Shown here piece after piece: positions 26,744-35,940 of a stretch of 64,000 nucleotides of DNA. The notes beneath the pieces are model-generated. The model had not been told where the DNA came from. It saw nothing but the letters and a program-made list of their open reading frames with translations, and did no database searches. The position numbers and the translations under genes are program-made. How positions within the stretch are numbered: the stretch's first letter is position 1; each line of letters starts with the position of its first letter. Source of the stretch: Gluconobacter frateurii (GTDB lineage Bacteria > Pseudomonadota > Alphaproteobacteria > Acetobacterales > Acetobacteraceae); assembly GCF_002723955.1 (NCBI RefSeq), contig NZ_BEWN01000001.1, positions 806,001 through 870,000 on the forward strand, read 5' to 3'.

Positions 26744-26775
26744 AAAAAAGGGCCGGAGGAATCCGGCCCTTTTTT
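26744..26775. terminator. Strong bidirectional terminator
   Basis: GGGCCGG (26750-26756) pairs with CCGGCCC (26763-26769), flanked by six A (26744-26749) and six T (26770-26775). It serves both the OpuAC-like gene and the convergent SDR gene. Confidence 0.95.
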
Positions 26776-26786
26776 ATGGTCTCAGA

Positions 26787-27566
26787 TCAGCGGTAAACGA
26801 GGCCGCCGTCGATCAGGATGGACTGACCGGTAATGTAATCCGAGTCCTTACCGGACAGGAATGCTACGAAGCCTGCGACGTCGTCGGCAGTTTCAACACG
26901 GCCGAGAGCAATGCCTTCGACATACTTTTTATACGTTGCGCCGATGTCTGCACCCGTAATCTCAGCCATGCGCTTGTCGATTTCGACCCACATGTCTGTC
27001 CCGACGATGCCGGGGCAATAGGAATTCACGGTAATGCCGGAAGACGCCAGTTCCTTGGCGGCGGATTGCGTCAGGGCGCGAACGGCAAACTTGGTGGAGG
27101 AGTAGATGCCGAGAAGTGGAAAGCCTTCATGTCCGGCAATAGAGCAGGCATTGATGATCTTGCCCTTCTTGCCGCTGGCCTGGAAGATCTTGGCTGAGGC
27201 CTGAATACCCCAGATGACGCCTTGCACGTTGATGCGGAAAATCTTCTCAACTTCTTCCGGTGTTACATCCAGAATGGGTTTGACCTGACAGATGCCGGCG
27301 TTGTTCACCATGATGTCGAGGCCACCGAGCTGGTCGGCAGCGTCTTTCAGGGTTGCCTGAAATGCATCCCGGTTACTGATGTCCGCCGTCAGCGCGATGG
27401 CGCGACGGCCAAGAGCTTCAACTTCTTTTGCAGCCTGTTGAACGGTTTCCTGTTTGACGTCCAGCAGGATGATGTCCGCGCCGTCGCGCGCTAAACGAAG
27501 AGCAATGGCCTTGCCGATACCCTGAGCCGCCCCGGTTACAGCGGCAATCTTACCAGAAAGAGACAT
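26787..27566 (-). CDS. SDR oxidoreductase, acetoin/diacetyl reductase (2,3-butanediol dehydrogenase) type
   Basis: A 259-residue SDR with cofactor motif VTGAAQGIGKAIA, NNAGIC, catalytic Ser in NACSIAGHEG, YSSTKFAVRALTQ (Tyr and Lys) and the subfamily-typical YCPGIVGTDMWVEID. This last stretch and HEGFPLLGIYSSTKFA resemble acetoin reductases (meso-2,3-butanediol dehydrogenases). Gluconobacter uses relatives of this group on several polyols, so the substrate is uncertain. ATG 27566 (MSLSGKIAAVTG) is preceded by GAGAGGAAA; the frame to 27698 lacks homology. Confidence 0.85.
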   Translation of the reverse strand: MSLSGKIAAVTGAAQGIGKAIALRLARDGADIILLDVKQETVQQAAKEVEALGRRAIALTADISNRDAFQATLKDAADQLGGLDIMVNNAGICQVKPILDVTPEEVEKIFRINVQGVIWGIQASAKIFQASGKKGKIINACSIAGHEGFPLLGIYSSTKFAVRALTQSAAKELASSGITVNSYCPGIVGTDMWVEIDKRMAEITGADIGATYKKYVEGIALGRVETADDVAGFVAFLSGKDSDYITGQSILIDGGLVYR

Positions 27567-27991
27567 GCAGAAATTTCCTCTCTCTTCACACGCCACGACA
27601 TGTGGTTCGCGTGAACGATAAACTTCTTCCCCTTCCTGTCTTTGATTTTCCACAAAAAAAGACACACTTTCGAAAACATCCACAAAAATGTGTTTCATAT
27701 GACAGTGATATTACATCCTGTTCATATTTAAACAATCTCTGATAATTATTTTTACCGACATGAGTATTTAATATGGAAAATGTATACTTTGTTTTATTCA
27801 AACAAGAAAATATAAAAAAATTTTATATATCTGTGAATTTTGTTTTTGAAAATCAAATCCCCGACAGGTGTCAAAAATAGAATTCTCTTATTATCAAATT
27901 TCGTCATTGTATTTATGTGTCTGTTGTTCAGAATCCTGAAATATATGACGCAAGAACTTGTGATGTAACGATTGTTCTATTGGGATGGAAG
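27567..27991. other. AT-rich intergenic region upstream of the OprB porin
   Basis: About 425 nt between divergent genes, strongly AT-rich at 27650-27900 (runs such as AAAAAAATTTTATATATC) compared with the 60% GC surroundings. It probably holds promoters of the SDR and porin genes. I see no convincing gene, tRNA or repeat. Confidence 0.6.
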
Positions 27992-29458
27992 ATGCGGAAC
28001 TTACGCGTTCGTGTGCAAGGTGGAAATCTTCGACGTATTGCGGGTCTTTTCTTGTTTGGAAGTGTATTTGTCTCAGTTCCAGCATTAGGGCAGGTTATGG
28101 ACCGGGATGTTGGTTCTGCTCCAAGTCTTCTGGTCTCGACGCCTCTGCCGAAAAATGGCTCCCGCAAGACCAGCGTGCCAGAATTTTCTCATCCGGAAGC
28201 TATTGTTTCCAATCCGCTGTCAGACTGGCTGCGCAAGAGGGGGATCAATTTCCTCGTCGATAACACCAATGAATTTGCAGGCGCTATTACCAGGCCGACG
28301 CGAGGCAGCACGCCGGGTTTTGAAAACTATAAGCAGGGTGCGAGCAATGCAGGTCAGTATGCAATGCAGCTCGATATCGATTGGGAAAAGCTTGCGGGCC
28401 TGCGTGGATTTGCCACGCACATGATTACGGTCGGGCGTTACGGCACCACTGCGAACCGTATGTTTGGTGACTGGCTCAATCATGCTTCCGAAGATTACGG
28501 CGGAGGAGGCAATGTCGTTGTGCATCTTGTTTATATGTATGGTGAAGAAACGCTTTATGGCGGTCGACTTGCCATAGCTGCCGGGCGGATGTCTGAAATC
28601 TCGGATTTTGCTGCCAGCCCATTATTCTGCAATTTTCAGAACGGAAGTTTCTGCGGCCGCCCCAAGGGCATTACCGATACCAATTTCGATGCGGGTTACC
28701 CGGCGGCAACATGGGGTTTCCGTGTACGTGGGAGGCCTGTGCGTTCTGTCTATGTGCAGACGGGTGTGTACCCAATCGAAAACGGAATTTATCAGGTCTA
28801 TCAGCATCGGACCGGCTTCAAATTCAACGGCGCCAATATCATTGGCTATGCCGCACCAATTGAAACCGCCTGGGAACCTGTGTTCGGACACGGGAAACTG
28901 CCGGGCCACTACAAGTTTGGTGCCCAGGTTTTCAGCACGCCTCAGGTCGATAACTATTATGATCTGTATGGCGGCTCCTATGCCACCACTGGACTTGCAC
29001 AGAAAAAACGGAGTGCATCATGGTCCACATGGGTCATGCTGGATCAGCAATTCCTGCACTATAAGGCCAAAGGATCTGGTTTAACCGGAATGGCTGGTTT
29101 GATTTACAATGATCCGCACACATCGCTGCGGCGCTATTTGGTTTATGGGGCGCTTATTAATCGTGGTCTCTTCGCTTCCCGACCATACGATACGTTGGGC
29201 TTTTCCCTGACCTATACGAAGATTGCGTCCGGTGTCAGTCGCACGGAAGCGGCTTTGATCCGGAAGGGAGGGACACTTCTCAATCACGCCACTGGAGTGC
29301 AGCGGGATGCTGTCGTGATGGAATTCAATTACGCAATTCACGTCGTACGAGGCGTCATTTTTACGCCGCTCTTTGAATATTACATTCACCCGAATGCCCA
29401 ATATAACCTTCGGGATGCGGCTCTCCTTGGTTTCAAGAGCCATATTCAGTTCATGTAA
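27992..29458 (+). CDS. OprB family carbohydrate-selective porin
   Basis: A 488-residue outer-membrane porin. ATG 27992 begins a basic N terminus and hydrophobic signal (GLFLFGSVFVSVPALG). The barrel shows OprB features: AGAITRPTRGSTPGFENYKQ near the start, then LAIAAGRMSEISDFAASPLFCNFQNG and the C-terminal AVVMEFNYAIHVVRGVIFTPLFEYY. The final residues are KSHIQFM rather than ending in Phe, which is seen in some OprB proteins. OprB porins pass sugars such as glucose or polyols to periplasmic dehydrogenases and transporters. The upstream region is unusually AT-rich. Confidence 0.9.
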   Translation: MRNLRVRVQGGNLRRIAGLFLFGSVFVSVPALGQVMDRDVGSAPSLLVSTPLPKNGSRKTSVPEFSHPEAIVSNPLSDWLRKRGINFLVDNTNEFAGAITRPTRGSTPGFENYKQGASNAGQYAMQLDIDWEKLAGLRGFATHMITVGRYGTTANRMFGDWLNHASEDYGGGGNVVVHLVYMYGEETLYGGRLAIAAGRMSEISDFAASPLFCNFQNGSFCGRPKGITDTNFDAGYPAATWGFRVRGRPVRSVYVQTGVYPIENGIYQVYQHRTGFKFNGANIIGYAAPIETAWEPVFGHGKLPGHYKFGAQVFSTPQVDNYYDLYGGSYATTGLAQKKRSASWSTWVMLDQQFLHYKAKGSGLTGMAGLIYNDPHTSLRRYLVYGALINRGLFASRPYDTLGFSLTYTKIASGVSRTEAALIRKGGTLLNHATGVQRDAVVMEFNYAIHVVRGVIFTPLFEYYIHPNAQYNLRDAALLGFKSHIQFM

Positions 29459-29575
29459 AAACGACGCGGATAGGGCTTGTAGGGGTGGGGTATGCCGTAA
29501 AACAGCGTCGGCCAGTTCTCTTGTCGGTAAAGATACGTTAATTAATCATTACTGACATGGTGTAACGGTAGAAGA

Positions 29576-30454
29576 ATGACTCATTCCGACAGGACGGATG
29601 CAGTTTTTGAGGCTTTTCACGGTCTCAGCGATGAAGAATGGCTGCATGTTCTGACGGCTTCCGTTTTCGCGCGGGAGGTTCGTGGCGTTCGGATGCCAGA
29701 CTTCCCACCAGACAACATCCAGCGTGAAATTCATGGGCATCATGGAGAAGTCTCTATTCATGAAGCGCATGTTTTCTACCGGGAAATCAAAGCTTACTGT
29801 GCTTATGCCGGTCGGCCTGTTCGACCAGAGACAGCGCTGCTGGATTTTGGATGCGGATGGGGACGTACGGCGCGTCTGTTCATGAAAGACGTGCGTCCGC
29901 AGTCTCTTGTGAGTGTGGAGAACACGGATCGCTTTCTCATGGCTGCCCGTCGGGCCAATCCATTTTTGAGTTTTCTTCAGGCTGGACCGGTGCCTCCGCT
30001 CCCGATGGTGTCCGAAAGTCTGGATCTGGTGACGTCCTGGTCCACCTTTTCCCATCTGGATGAGTTTCTTGCCGGTCACTGGATGCGAGAATTTCATAGG
30101 CTTCTGAAGCCGGATGGGCTGGTTGTTCTGACAACACAGAGCCGCCGTTTTCTGGCGTTCTGCGCGGAGCAGCGTCTGCGTCGGGCGTCAGGAATGCGAT
30201 TGGAACATCCCTGGCACGAGGCCTGTGCGGACAGTTTTATTGATGAGGCCCGTGCCAATTCGGATTTCGAGGCCGGCCGGTTTCTGCATGCTTCCTCGGC
30301 AAAGCCTCCCCATTTTCAGGCGCATTATGGCGAGGCCATTATCCCTCGGAATTATGTTCTGAAGGCATGGGGCGGTCTTTTCCGCATGATCGAGTATCTG
30401 GATAATCCTGTACGACTGCCTCAGGTTCTGATTGTCTTGCAGAAGATTGGGTAA
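29576..30454 (+). CDS. Class I SAM-dependent methyltransferase
   Basis: A 292-residue protein with motif I LLDFGCGWGRTARLF (residues about 88-102) and a following acidic residue (VENTD). The later SESLDLVTSWSTFSHLDEFL and FHRLLKPDGLVVLTTQS match motifs II and III of class I methyltransferases. The substrate is not evident. Its neighbours (OprB porin, exported protein of unknown function) do not help. Confidence 0.85.
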   Translation: MTHSDRTDAVFEAFHGLSDEEWLHVLTASVFAREVRGVRMPDFPPDNIQREIHGHHGEVSIHEAHVFYREIKAYCAYAGRPVRPETALLDFGCGWGRTARLFMKDVRPQSLVSVENTDRFLMAARRANPFLSFLQAGPVPPLPMVSESLDLVTSWSTFSHLDEFLAGHWMREFHRLLKPDGLVVLTTQSRRFLAFCAEQRLRRASGMRLEHPWHEACADSFIDEARANSDFEAGRFLHASSAKPPHFQAHYGEAIIPRNYVLKAWGGLFRMIEYLDNPVRLPQVLIVLQKIG

Positions 30455-30471
30455 GACATCATTTGTCATGA

Positions 30472-31224
30472 ATGGGTATAATGACCAGAACATTTCGGAC
30501 ATTCAGTCTTGTAACCGCATTTTTCTGTCTCCCTGTTCATGTGGCGTACGCTGCTGATGAGCATGTGACCGTAGCGGGAAAACCTGCTGTTCGCGTGGCG
30601 ACTTACAAGGATGTCGCCCATCTCTATGAACGCTTCGAAAAATTTCCGGCTGCAGCCCGGGAGGGACTATCACTCCATTTTACCGGTGAACTGCTGCCGG
30701 ATCATGAGCTTCCGTCAAAAGCGCGCCTCGTCATCCATAGTAAGCAAGGTGATATTCCTCTGTTCTTCGGAACAGATCGGGAGATGCACTTCCCGCGTAC
30801 AGCCCAGTTGGTGGCAGAAAATCCGCCAATTCTTCAGACAGTGTCGATGGGTCATAACGTCCGGACAGAACTGTCTCTCCGGGTGGAAGTGCCTCAGGGG
30901 GACAGATTTACGGGTGTTCAGGCACGGCATTGGCTCGCACAGATCAACGCTTGCATCCGGGATCTTACGGGAGTCATCCTGTCTTGGCTCATGCCTGATG
31001 CGCATCGGCTCAAAGTCGATCTGGCGCCTGGCGCGCGTTTCGAGGCTGTGACCGGCGGTCATGTCACGTTGCTGGCCAGCAACGCAGGCAAAGAGCCCAT
31101 GACAGTCCTGTTGCGTCCGCAGGATTATTCGGAAGGCACGATTTTCCGCTCAACCAAGCCTTTTGCGCAGGTTCGTGTCAGAATTCCGGGGGATGCATAT
31201 CTGACTTTTACGCCGGACAGATAA
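30472..31224 (+). CDS. Exported protein of unknown function
   Basis: A 250-residue protein whose first 27 residues form a signal peptide (TFSLVTAFFCLPVHVAYA). I do not recognise a family. The mature part alternates beta-like stretches with a Trp/Cys-containing segment (HWLAQINACIRDLTGVILSW) and ends in a beta-rich region (RVRIPGDAYLTFTPDR). ATG 30481 is an alternative start. It is 17 nt downstream of the methyltransferase gene, so probably co-transcribed, and 71 nt before fabD. Confidence 0.7.
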   Translation: MGIMTRTFRTFSLVTAFFCLPVHVAYAADEHVTVAGKPAVRVATYKDVAHLYERFEKFPAAAREGLSLHFTGELLPDHELPSKARLVIHSKQGDIPLFFGTDREMHFPRTAQLVAENPPILQTVSMGHNVRTELSLRVEVPQGDRFTGVQARHWLAQINACIRDLTGVILSWLMPDAHRLKVDLAPGARFEAVTGGHVTLLASNAGKEPMTVLLRPQDYSEGTIFRSTKPFAQVRVRIPGDAYLTFTPDR

Positions 31225-31295
31225 CGCAGAATTTGACAGATCGCGCATGAAACAGCATCACCCTGAGCCTGTTTTTCATGCCAGCAGGGGGCTCC

Positions 31296-32240
31296 ATGTC
31301 CGTTCACGCTTTTGTCTTTCCCGGTCAGGGCAGCCAGTCAGTTGGAATGGGGCAGGCCCTGCACGATGCCTTTGCCTCCTCCCGCGCCGTCTTTCAGGAA
31401 GTCGATGACGCTCTGGGGCAGAACCTGTCCAAGCTTATGTTTACTGGCGATGCTGATGAACTGACCCGGACGGAGAATACGCAGCCAGCTCTTTTCGCAG
31501 TCTCGCTGGCTACGGTTCGCGCTCTGGAGTCTGAAGGAGGTTTCGCCCTGACGGACAAGGCGGCGTTGGTAGCGGGCCACTCGCTCGGCGAATATTCTGC
31601 ACTTGCGGCTGCCGGGACGCTTGGGATTGCGGAAGGTGCACGCCTCCTGCGTCTGCGCGGTCAGGCCATGCAACGCGCTGTTCCGGCAGGTGAGGGCGGA
31701 ATGGCCGCTCTGCTGGGTGTTGAAGCCGAGCAAGCCCAGTCGATTTGTGACGATGCGGCTCAGGGGCAGATCCTTGAGATTGCCAATGACAATGGCGGTG
31801 GCCAGATTGTTGTTTCCGGCCATATGGATGCTGTAGATCGCGCTATCTCCCTGGCAAAAGAGCGCGGAATCAAACGCGCCGTGAAGCTTCCGGTCTCCGC
31901 GCCGTTCCATTCGTCGCTGATGGCTCCGGCCGCTCACGAAATGGAAGAGGCTCTCGCCAAGGCAACATTGAATACTCCGAAAGTGCCGGTGATTGCCAAC
32001 GTCACGGCGGCCAAGGTGACCGATCCCGAGGCGATCCGTGATCTTCTCGTCAAGCAGGTGACGGGGACCGTTCGCTGGCGCGAGAGCGTTCAGGCCATCG
32101 CCGCCATGGGCGTGACGAATATGCACGAACTGGGGGCAGGCAAGGTTCTGTGTGGTCTGGCGCGTCGCATTGCACCGGACCTTGCGACGGACAATGCTGG
32201 TACCCCTGCTGAAATCGAAGCCCTGCTCAAGGCTCTGTAA
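31296..32240 (+). CDS. fabD: Malonyl CoA-acyl carrier protein transacylase
   Basis: A 314-residue enzyme that loads malonate onto ACP for fatty acid synthesis. FPGQGSQSVGMG at the N terminus, catalytic Ser in VAGHSLGEYSALAAAG, the Arg in RLRGQAMQ and the catalytic His in SAPFHSSLM are all present. ATG 31296 has AGGGGG upstream and matches the family N terminus; the frame opens 6 codons earlier. It starts the fabD-fabG-acpP-fabF-mltG cluster. Confidence 0.96.
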   Translation: MSVHAFVFPGQGSQSVGMGQALHDAFASSRAVFQEVDDALGQNLSKLMFTGDADELTRTENTQPALFAVSLATVRALESEGGFALTDKAALVAGHSLGEYSALAAAGTLGIAEGARLLRLRGQAMQRAVPAGEGGMAALLGVEAEQAQSICDDAAQGQILEIANDNGGGQIVVSGHMDAVDRAISLAKERGIKRAVKLPVSAPFHSSLMAPAAHEMEEALAKATLNTPKVPVIANVTAAKVTDPEAIRDLLVKQVTGTVRWRESVQAIAAMGVTNMHELGAGKVLCGLARRIAPDLATDNAGTPAEIEALLKAL

Positions 32241-32252
32241 GGACAACGAACC

Positions 32253-32993
32253 ATGTTCTCTCTTTCTGGCAAGACCGCGCTTGTAACAGGCGCATCCGGT
32301 GGTATCGGTGCCGCTATCGCTCGTCAGCTTCATGCACTCGGCGCAACGGTTGTTCTCAGCGGCACGCGTGAAGCGGCTCTGAAGGAACTGGCAGACAGCC
32401 TTGGTGAGCGCGCGCATATTGCCGTTGCCAATCTGTCAGACGCGTCCGAAGCCGATGGCCTTGTTGCCAAGGCGGAGGAAGTGGCTGGTGCTCCGCTGGA
32501 CATTCTGGTGAACAACGCGGGTCTGACGCGCGATACGCTTGCCATCCGTATGAAGGATAGTGACTGGTCGCAGGTCATGACGGTGGATCTGGAAAGCCCG
32601 TTCCGTCTGGCTCGCGCAGCTCTCAAGGGTATGCTGCGTCGTCGTGCTGGTCGTATCATTTCCATCGCATCCGTTGTTGGAACGACGGGGAATGCCGGTC
32701 AGGCCAACTATGCGGCTGCAAAGGCCGGCATCGTTGGTATGAGCAAGTCCCTGGCCCAGGAAGCTGGTCCGCGCGGTGTGACGGTCAATGTTGTCGCCCC
32801 TGGTTTCATTGAAACGCCGATGACAGATGTGCTGTCCGAAGGCATCCGCGAGAAGCTGGTTGGCTCCATTCCGCTGGGTCGGATGGGAAACCCGGATGAC
32901 GTAGCTGCGGCAGTGGTGTATCTGGCTTCTGACGAGGCTGCATGGGTCACCGGGACGACCTTGCACGTCAACGGTGGCATGGCCATGGTCTGA
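32253..32993 (+). CDS. fabG: 3-oxoacyl-ACP reductase
   Basis: A 246-residue SDR that reduces 3-oxoacyl-ACP with NADPH. TGASGGIGAAIA, NNAGLTRD, the Ser in ISIASVVG, YAAAKAGIVGMSK and the C-terminal WVTGTTLHVNGGMAMV are the FabG hallmarks. It is 12 nt after fabD and 202 nt before acpP, where an extra promoter for the highly expressed acpP is likely. Confidence 0.95.
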   Translation: MFSLSGKTALVTGASGGIGAAIARQLHALGATVVLSGTREAALKELADSLGERAHIAVANLSDASEADGLVAKAEEVAGAPLDILVNNAGLTRDTLAIRMKDSDWSQVMTVDLESPFRLARAALKGMLRRRAGRIISIASVVGTTGNAGQANYAAAKAGIVGMSKSLAQEAGPRGVTVNVVAPGFIETPMTDVLSEGIREKLVGSIPLGRMGNPDDVAAAVVYLASDEAAWVTGTTLHVNGGMAMV

Positions 32994-33195
32994 GACGCTT
33001 GGCGTTTCAGGTCAAAGCGTGCTAATCGCGCGCTGCTTTGCCCGGTCTGATGAAGGCCGATGTCCGGTTCGGCCGGCGGCAACGCCTTTCCGCAAGGGGA
33101 GGTGGCCTGCGCTGGGAGCCCATGAGGGCTACCGGACTGGCAGACGGCAATACGAGTTTTTTGTAACGCCCTGAACGGGCAGAAGGAACAAACAG

Positions 33196-33435
33196 ATGAG
33201 CGATATCGCTGACAAGGTGAAGAAGATCGTTGTCGAGCACCTCGGCGTTGAAGAAAGCAAGGTCACGCCGGAAGCGTCTTTCATTGACGATCTGGGCGCA
33301 GACAGCCTCGACACGGTCGAGCTGGTCATGGCTTTCGAAGAAGCTTTCTCCGTCGAGATCCCGGAAGATGCAGCCGAGAAGATCGCTACCGTCAAGGACG
33401 CGATTGACTACATCGAGAAGCAGAAGGCTGCCTGA
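33196..33435 (+). CDS. acpP: Acyl carrier protein
   Basis: The 79-residue acidic carrier of fatty acid synthesis. The phosphopantetheine Ser is in [15 protein letters not shown] (Ser about residue 37). AGAAGGA precedes the ATG. This is the housekeeping ACP; a second, sphingolipid-associated ACP lies at 48222-48476. Confidence 0.97.
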   Translation: MSDIADKVKKIVVEHLGVEESKVTPEASFIDDLGADSLDTVELVMAFEEAFSVEIPEDAAEKIATVKDAIDYIEKQKAA

Positions 33436-33558
33436 GGCGCTTTCGGGACTGGCTTCAGGCTGGTCCCATCCCGCCCTATAATAAACAGGGGCGGATAAAC
33501 GGAGCAGTCTCAAGGCTGCGCCGTACTGGTCGTTTACAACGTGAGACATGAGGCATCG

Positions 33559-34842
33559 ATGAGCGGGAATGCAATCAACGGAAGACGCGTCGTCGTTACC
33601 GGTATCGGTGTTGTCAGCCCACTTGCGGTGGGTGCGGAACTGACGTGGAAGCGTCTGATCGAAGGGCAGTCCGGTATCGGGCGTATCACCCATTTTGATC
33701 CATCCGAACTCCCTGCGCAGGTCGCTGGTCAGGTTCCTGAGGGACCGACCGAAGAAGGCGGTCTCACGCTGTCTGACTGGGTGCCGGTCAAAGACCAGAA
33801 GAAAATGGATCGCTTCATCCATCTTGGTCTGGCCGCTGCCATCCAGGCTGTCGAAGACTCGGGCTGGAAGCCTGAGAACGAAGACGATCGCTGCGCCACA
33901 GGCGTGATGATCGGCTCCGGAATCGGTGGTCTGCAGACGATTTATGAAGGTTCCCTGACAGTTTCGAGCGGCAAGGCCCGTCGTCTGTCACCGTTCTTCA
34001 TCCCGTCCGCGCTTATCAATCTCATTTCCGGTCACCTTTCGATCCGCTACGGGTTCAAGGGACCGAACCATGCTGTTGTCACAGCTTGCGCAACAGGCGT
34101 GCATGCGATCGGCGATGCCTCCCGTCTGATCCAGTACGGTGATGCAGACGTCATGATTGCCGGTGGTGCGGAAGCGGCCATCTGCTCGCTGGGTATTGCC
34201 GGTTTCTGCTCGGCACGTGCGCTCTCCACCGGCTCCAATGATGATCCGACCAAGGCTTCCCGCCCGTGGGACAAGGATCGTGATGGCTTCATCATGGGTG
34301 AGGGCGCCGGGGTGGTCGTGCTGGAAGAGTACGAGCATGCCAAGGCCCGTGGTGCAAAGATCTATGGCGAAATCGGCGGCTATGGCCTGTCCGGCGACGC
34401 TCATCACATCACAGCCCCGGCGGAAGGTCATGAAGGTGCCTTCCGCGCCATGAAGGCTGCTCTGAAGAACAGCGGTCTTCAGGCGTCTGACATCGACTAC
34501 GTCAACGCGCACGGCACCTCCACCATGGCTGACGATCTGGAACTGGATGCAGTCGAGCGTTTCTTCGGCGACCATGCCAAGAACCTTGCCATGTCCTCCA
34601 CGAAGTCTGCCATTGGCCATCTTCTGGGTGCCGCTGGTGCCGTAGAAGCCATCTTCTGCCTTCAGGCCATCCGTGACGGCATCGTTCCGCCGACGCTGAA
34701 CCTCGAGAACCCGGCCCGCGAGAGCGTCATTGATCGCGTGGCTCTCAAGGCCCAGAAGCGCAAGGTCGATGTCGCCCTGTCCAACAGTTTCGGATTTGGT
34801 GGCACGAATGCCAGCATCATCCTGAAGCGTTGCGAGGGCTGA
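33559..34842 (+). CDS. fabF: 3-oxoacyl-ACP synthase II
   Basis: A 427-residue condensing enzyme. Catalytic Cys in VTACATGVHAIG, His in NAHGTSTMADD and His in KSAIGHLLGAAGA form the Cys-His-His triad. The frame opens at GTG 33541, but ATG 33559 has TGAGG 5 nt upstream and begins MSGNAINGRRVVVTG, the better start. It elongates acyl-ACP and lies directly downstream of acpP. Confidence 0.96.
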   Translation: MSGNAINGRRVVVTGIGVVSPLAVGAELTWKRLIEGQSGIGRITHFDPSELPAQVAGQVPEGPTEEGGLTLSDWVPVKDQKKMDRFIHLGLAAAIQAVEDSGWKPENEDDRCATGVMIGSGIGGLQTIYEGSLTVSSGKARRLSPFFIPSALINLISGHLSIRYGFKGPNHAVVTACATGVHAIGDASRLIQYGDADVMIAGGAEAAICSLGIAGFCSARALSTGSNDDPTKASRPWDKDRDGFIMGEGAGVVVLEEYEHAKARGAKIYGEIGGYGLSGDAHHITAPAEGHEGAFRAMKAALKNSGLQASDIDYVNAHGTSTMADDLELDAVERFFGDHAKNLAMSSTKSAIGHLLGAAGAVEAIFCLQAIRDGIVPPTLNLENPARESVIDRVALKAQKRKVDVALSNSFGFGGTNASIILKRCEG

Positions 34843-34860
34843 ACGGGATTACTGTGGTCT

Positions 34861-35898
34861 ATGCCTGACAGCCAGCCGGACGGCGAAGAAAACAAGACAC
34901 CGCTTCTTCCCCCCAAGGCTGGCCGCAAGCTGGCAATATTCATGGCGCCGCTGTTCTGTCTTGCAGCAGCGGTGGCCGGATACGGTCATTATACCGATCC
35001 GGGACCGCTGCCTGACTCCAAGGCGTTCGTGATCCCTCATGGCAACAATGCCACGGTCACGAAGGCGCTTCAGGCGGACGGTATCCTGTCCCCCACATGG
35101 TCTTCCGGCGCATTTTTTCGCATTTCAGCGTTTCTGACCCATCGCGAAGGGCAGATTCATGCGTCTGAATTCCTGTTTCCTTCCCGTGTTTCTGTTGCGC
35201 ATGTCCTTGAGATTCTGCGCCATGGTAAACCCCTCTCTCATCCCCTGACCGTTCCGGAAGGCCTGACAGCCAAGAAGATTGCGGACATCATTCGCAAGGC
35301 ACCTGTGCTGACTGGTGATGTTCCCGAGATCGCCGAAGGAACAGTTCTGCCCCAGACCATCGCTTATGTGTGGGGAACTCCACGGCAGGCTATCGTGGAT
35401 CGTCTGCACCGCATGATGGACAAGCAGCTGCAAGCAAGCTGGGAGAAGCGGGATGTGGAAGCTCTGGATGGCCTGATCCAGAGCCCACAGGAGCTTCTGA
35501 CGCTCGCTTCCCTGATCGAGCGGGAGACGGGTGTGCCGTCAGAGCGCCCCATGGTGGCGCGGGTGTTTCTGAACCGCCTCAAACTTGGGATGCGTCTTCA
35601 GACGGACCCCAGCGTGATCTATGGCCTGAGTGACGGTCTCGGAACGCTGGATCGTCCGCTCATGCATGAGGATCTGCAAACGCCGGGTCCGTATAATACC
35701 TATCTCGAAACTGGCCTGCCACCGGGGCCAATTTGTTCCCCCGGTGTTACTTCCCTGGAGGCCGCCGCTCATCCGGCAGACAGTAAAGCTCTGTATTTTG
35801 TAGCGACGGGAGAGGGTGGTCATAATTTTGCGGAGACCCTGCAGGAGCAGGACCAGAATATTAGGGCTTATCGCGAAAAAACTGCTTCGCCCCAGTGA
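34861..35898 (+). CDS. mltG: Endolytic transglycosylase MltG
   Basis: A 345-residue single-pass membrane protein (hydrophobic segment about residues 23-43) with an N-terminal LysM-like region (VPEGLTAKKIADII) and the YceG catalytic domain. The catalytic Glu is in TLASLIERETG; RVFLNRLKLGMRLQTDPSVIYG and PYNTYLETGLPPGPICSPG are the conserved surroundings. MltG cleaves nascent peptidoglycan and is commonly found after fabF. It ends the operon, with a strong terminator following. Confidence 0.95.
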   Translation: MPDSQPDGEENKTPLLPPKAGRKLAIFMAPLFCLAAAVAGYGHYTDPGPLPDSKAFVIPHGNNATVTKALQADGILSPTWSSGAFFRISAFLTHREGQIHASEFLFPSRVSVAHVLEILRHGKPLSHPLTVPEGLTAKKIADIIRKAPVLTGDVPEIAEGTVLPQTIAYVWGTPRQAIVDRLHRMMDKQLQASWEKRDVEALDGLIQSPQELLTLASLIERETGVPSERPMVARVFLNRLKLGMRLQTDPSVIYGLSDGLGTLDRPLMHEDLQTPGPYNTYLETGLPPGPICSPGVTSLEAAAHPADSKALYFVATGEGGHNFAETLQEQDQNIRAYREKTASPQ

Positions 35899-35900
35899 TA

Positions 35901-35940
35901 AAAGAAGCCCCGTATTAAGATGCGGGGCTTCTTTGTTTTT
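35901..35940. terminator. Strong terminator after mltG
   Basis: A perfect 12-bp stem AAAGAAGCCCCG (35901-35912) pairs with 35923-35934 over a 10-nt loop, followed by GTTTTTT on the plus strand. The convergent SYLF gene ends at 35940 and may share it. Confidence 0.95.

Noticed and set aside
31338-32417. 359-codon open frame on the minus strand
   Set aside because: It is antisense to fabD and the start of fabG, which are certain. No domain is visible.
33463-33496. Imperfect CCGCCCT/AGGGGCGG repeat between acpP and fabF
   Set aside because: The stem is bulged and not followed by a T-run, and the genes are expected to be co-transcribed.
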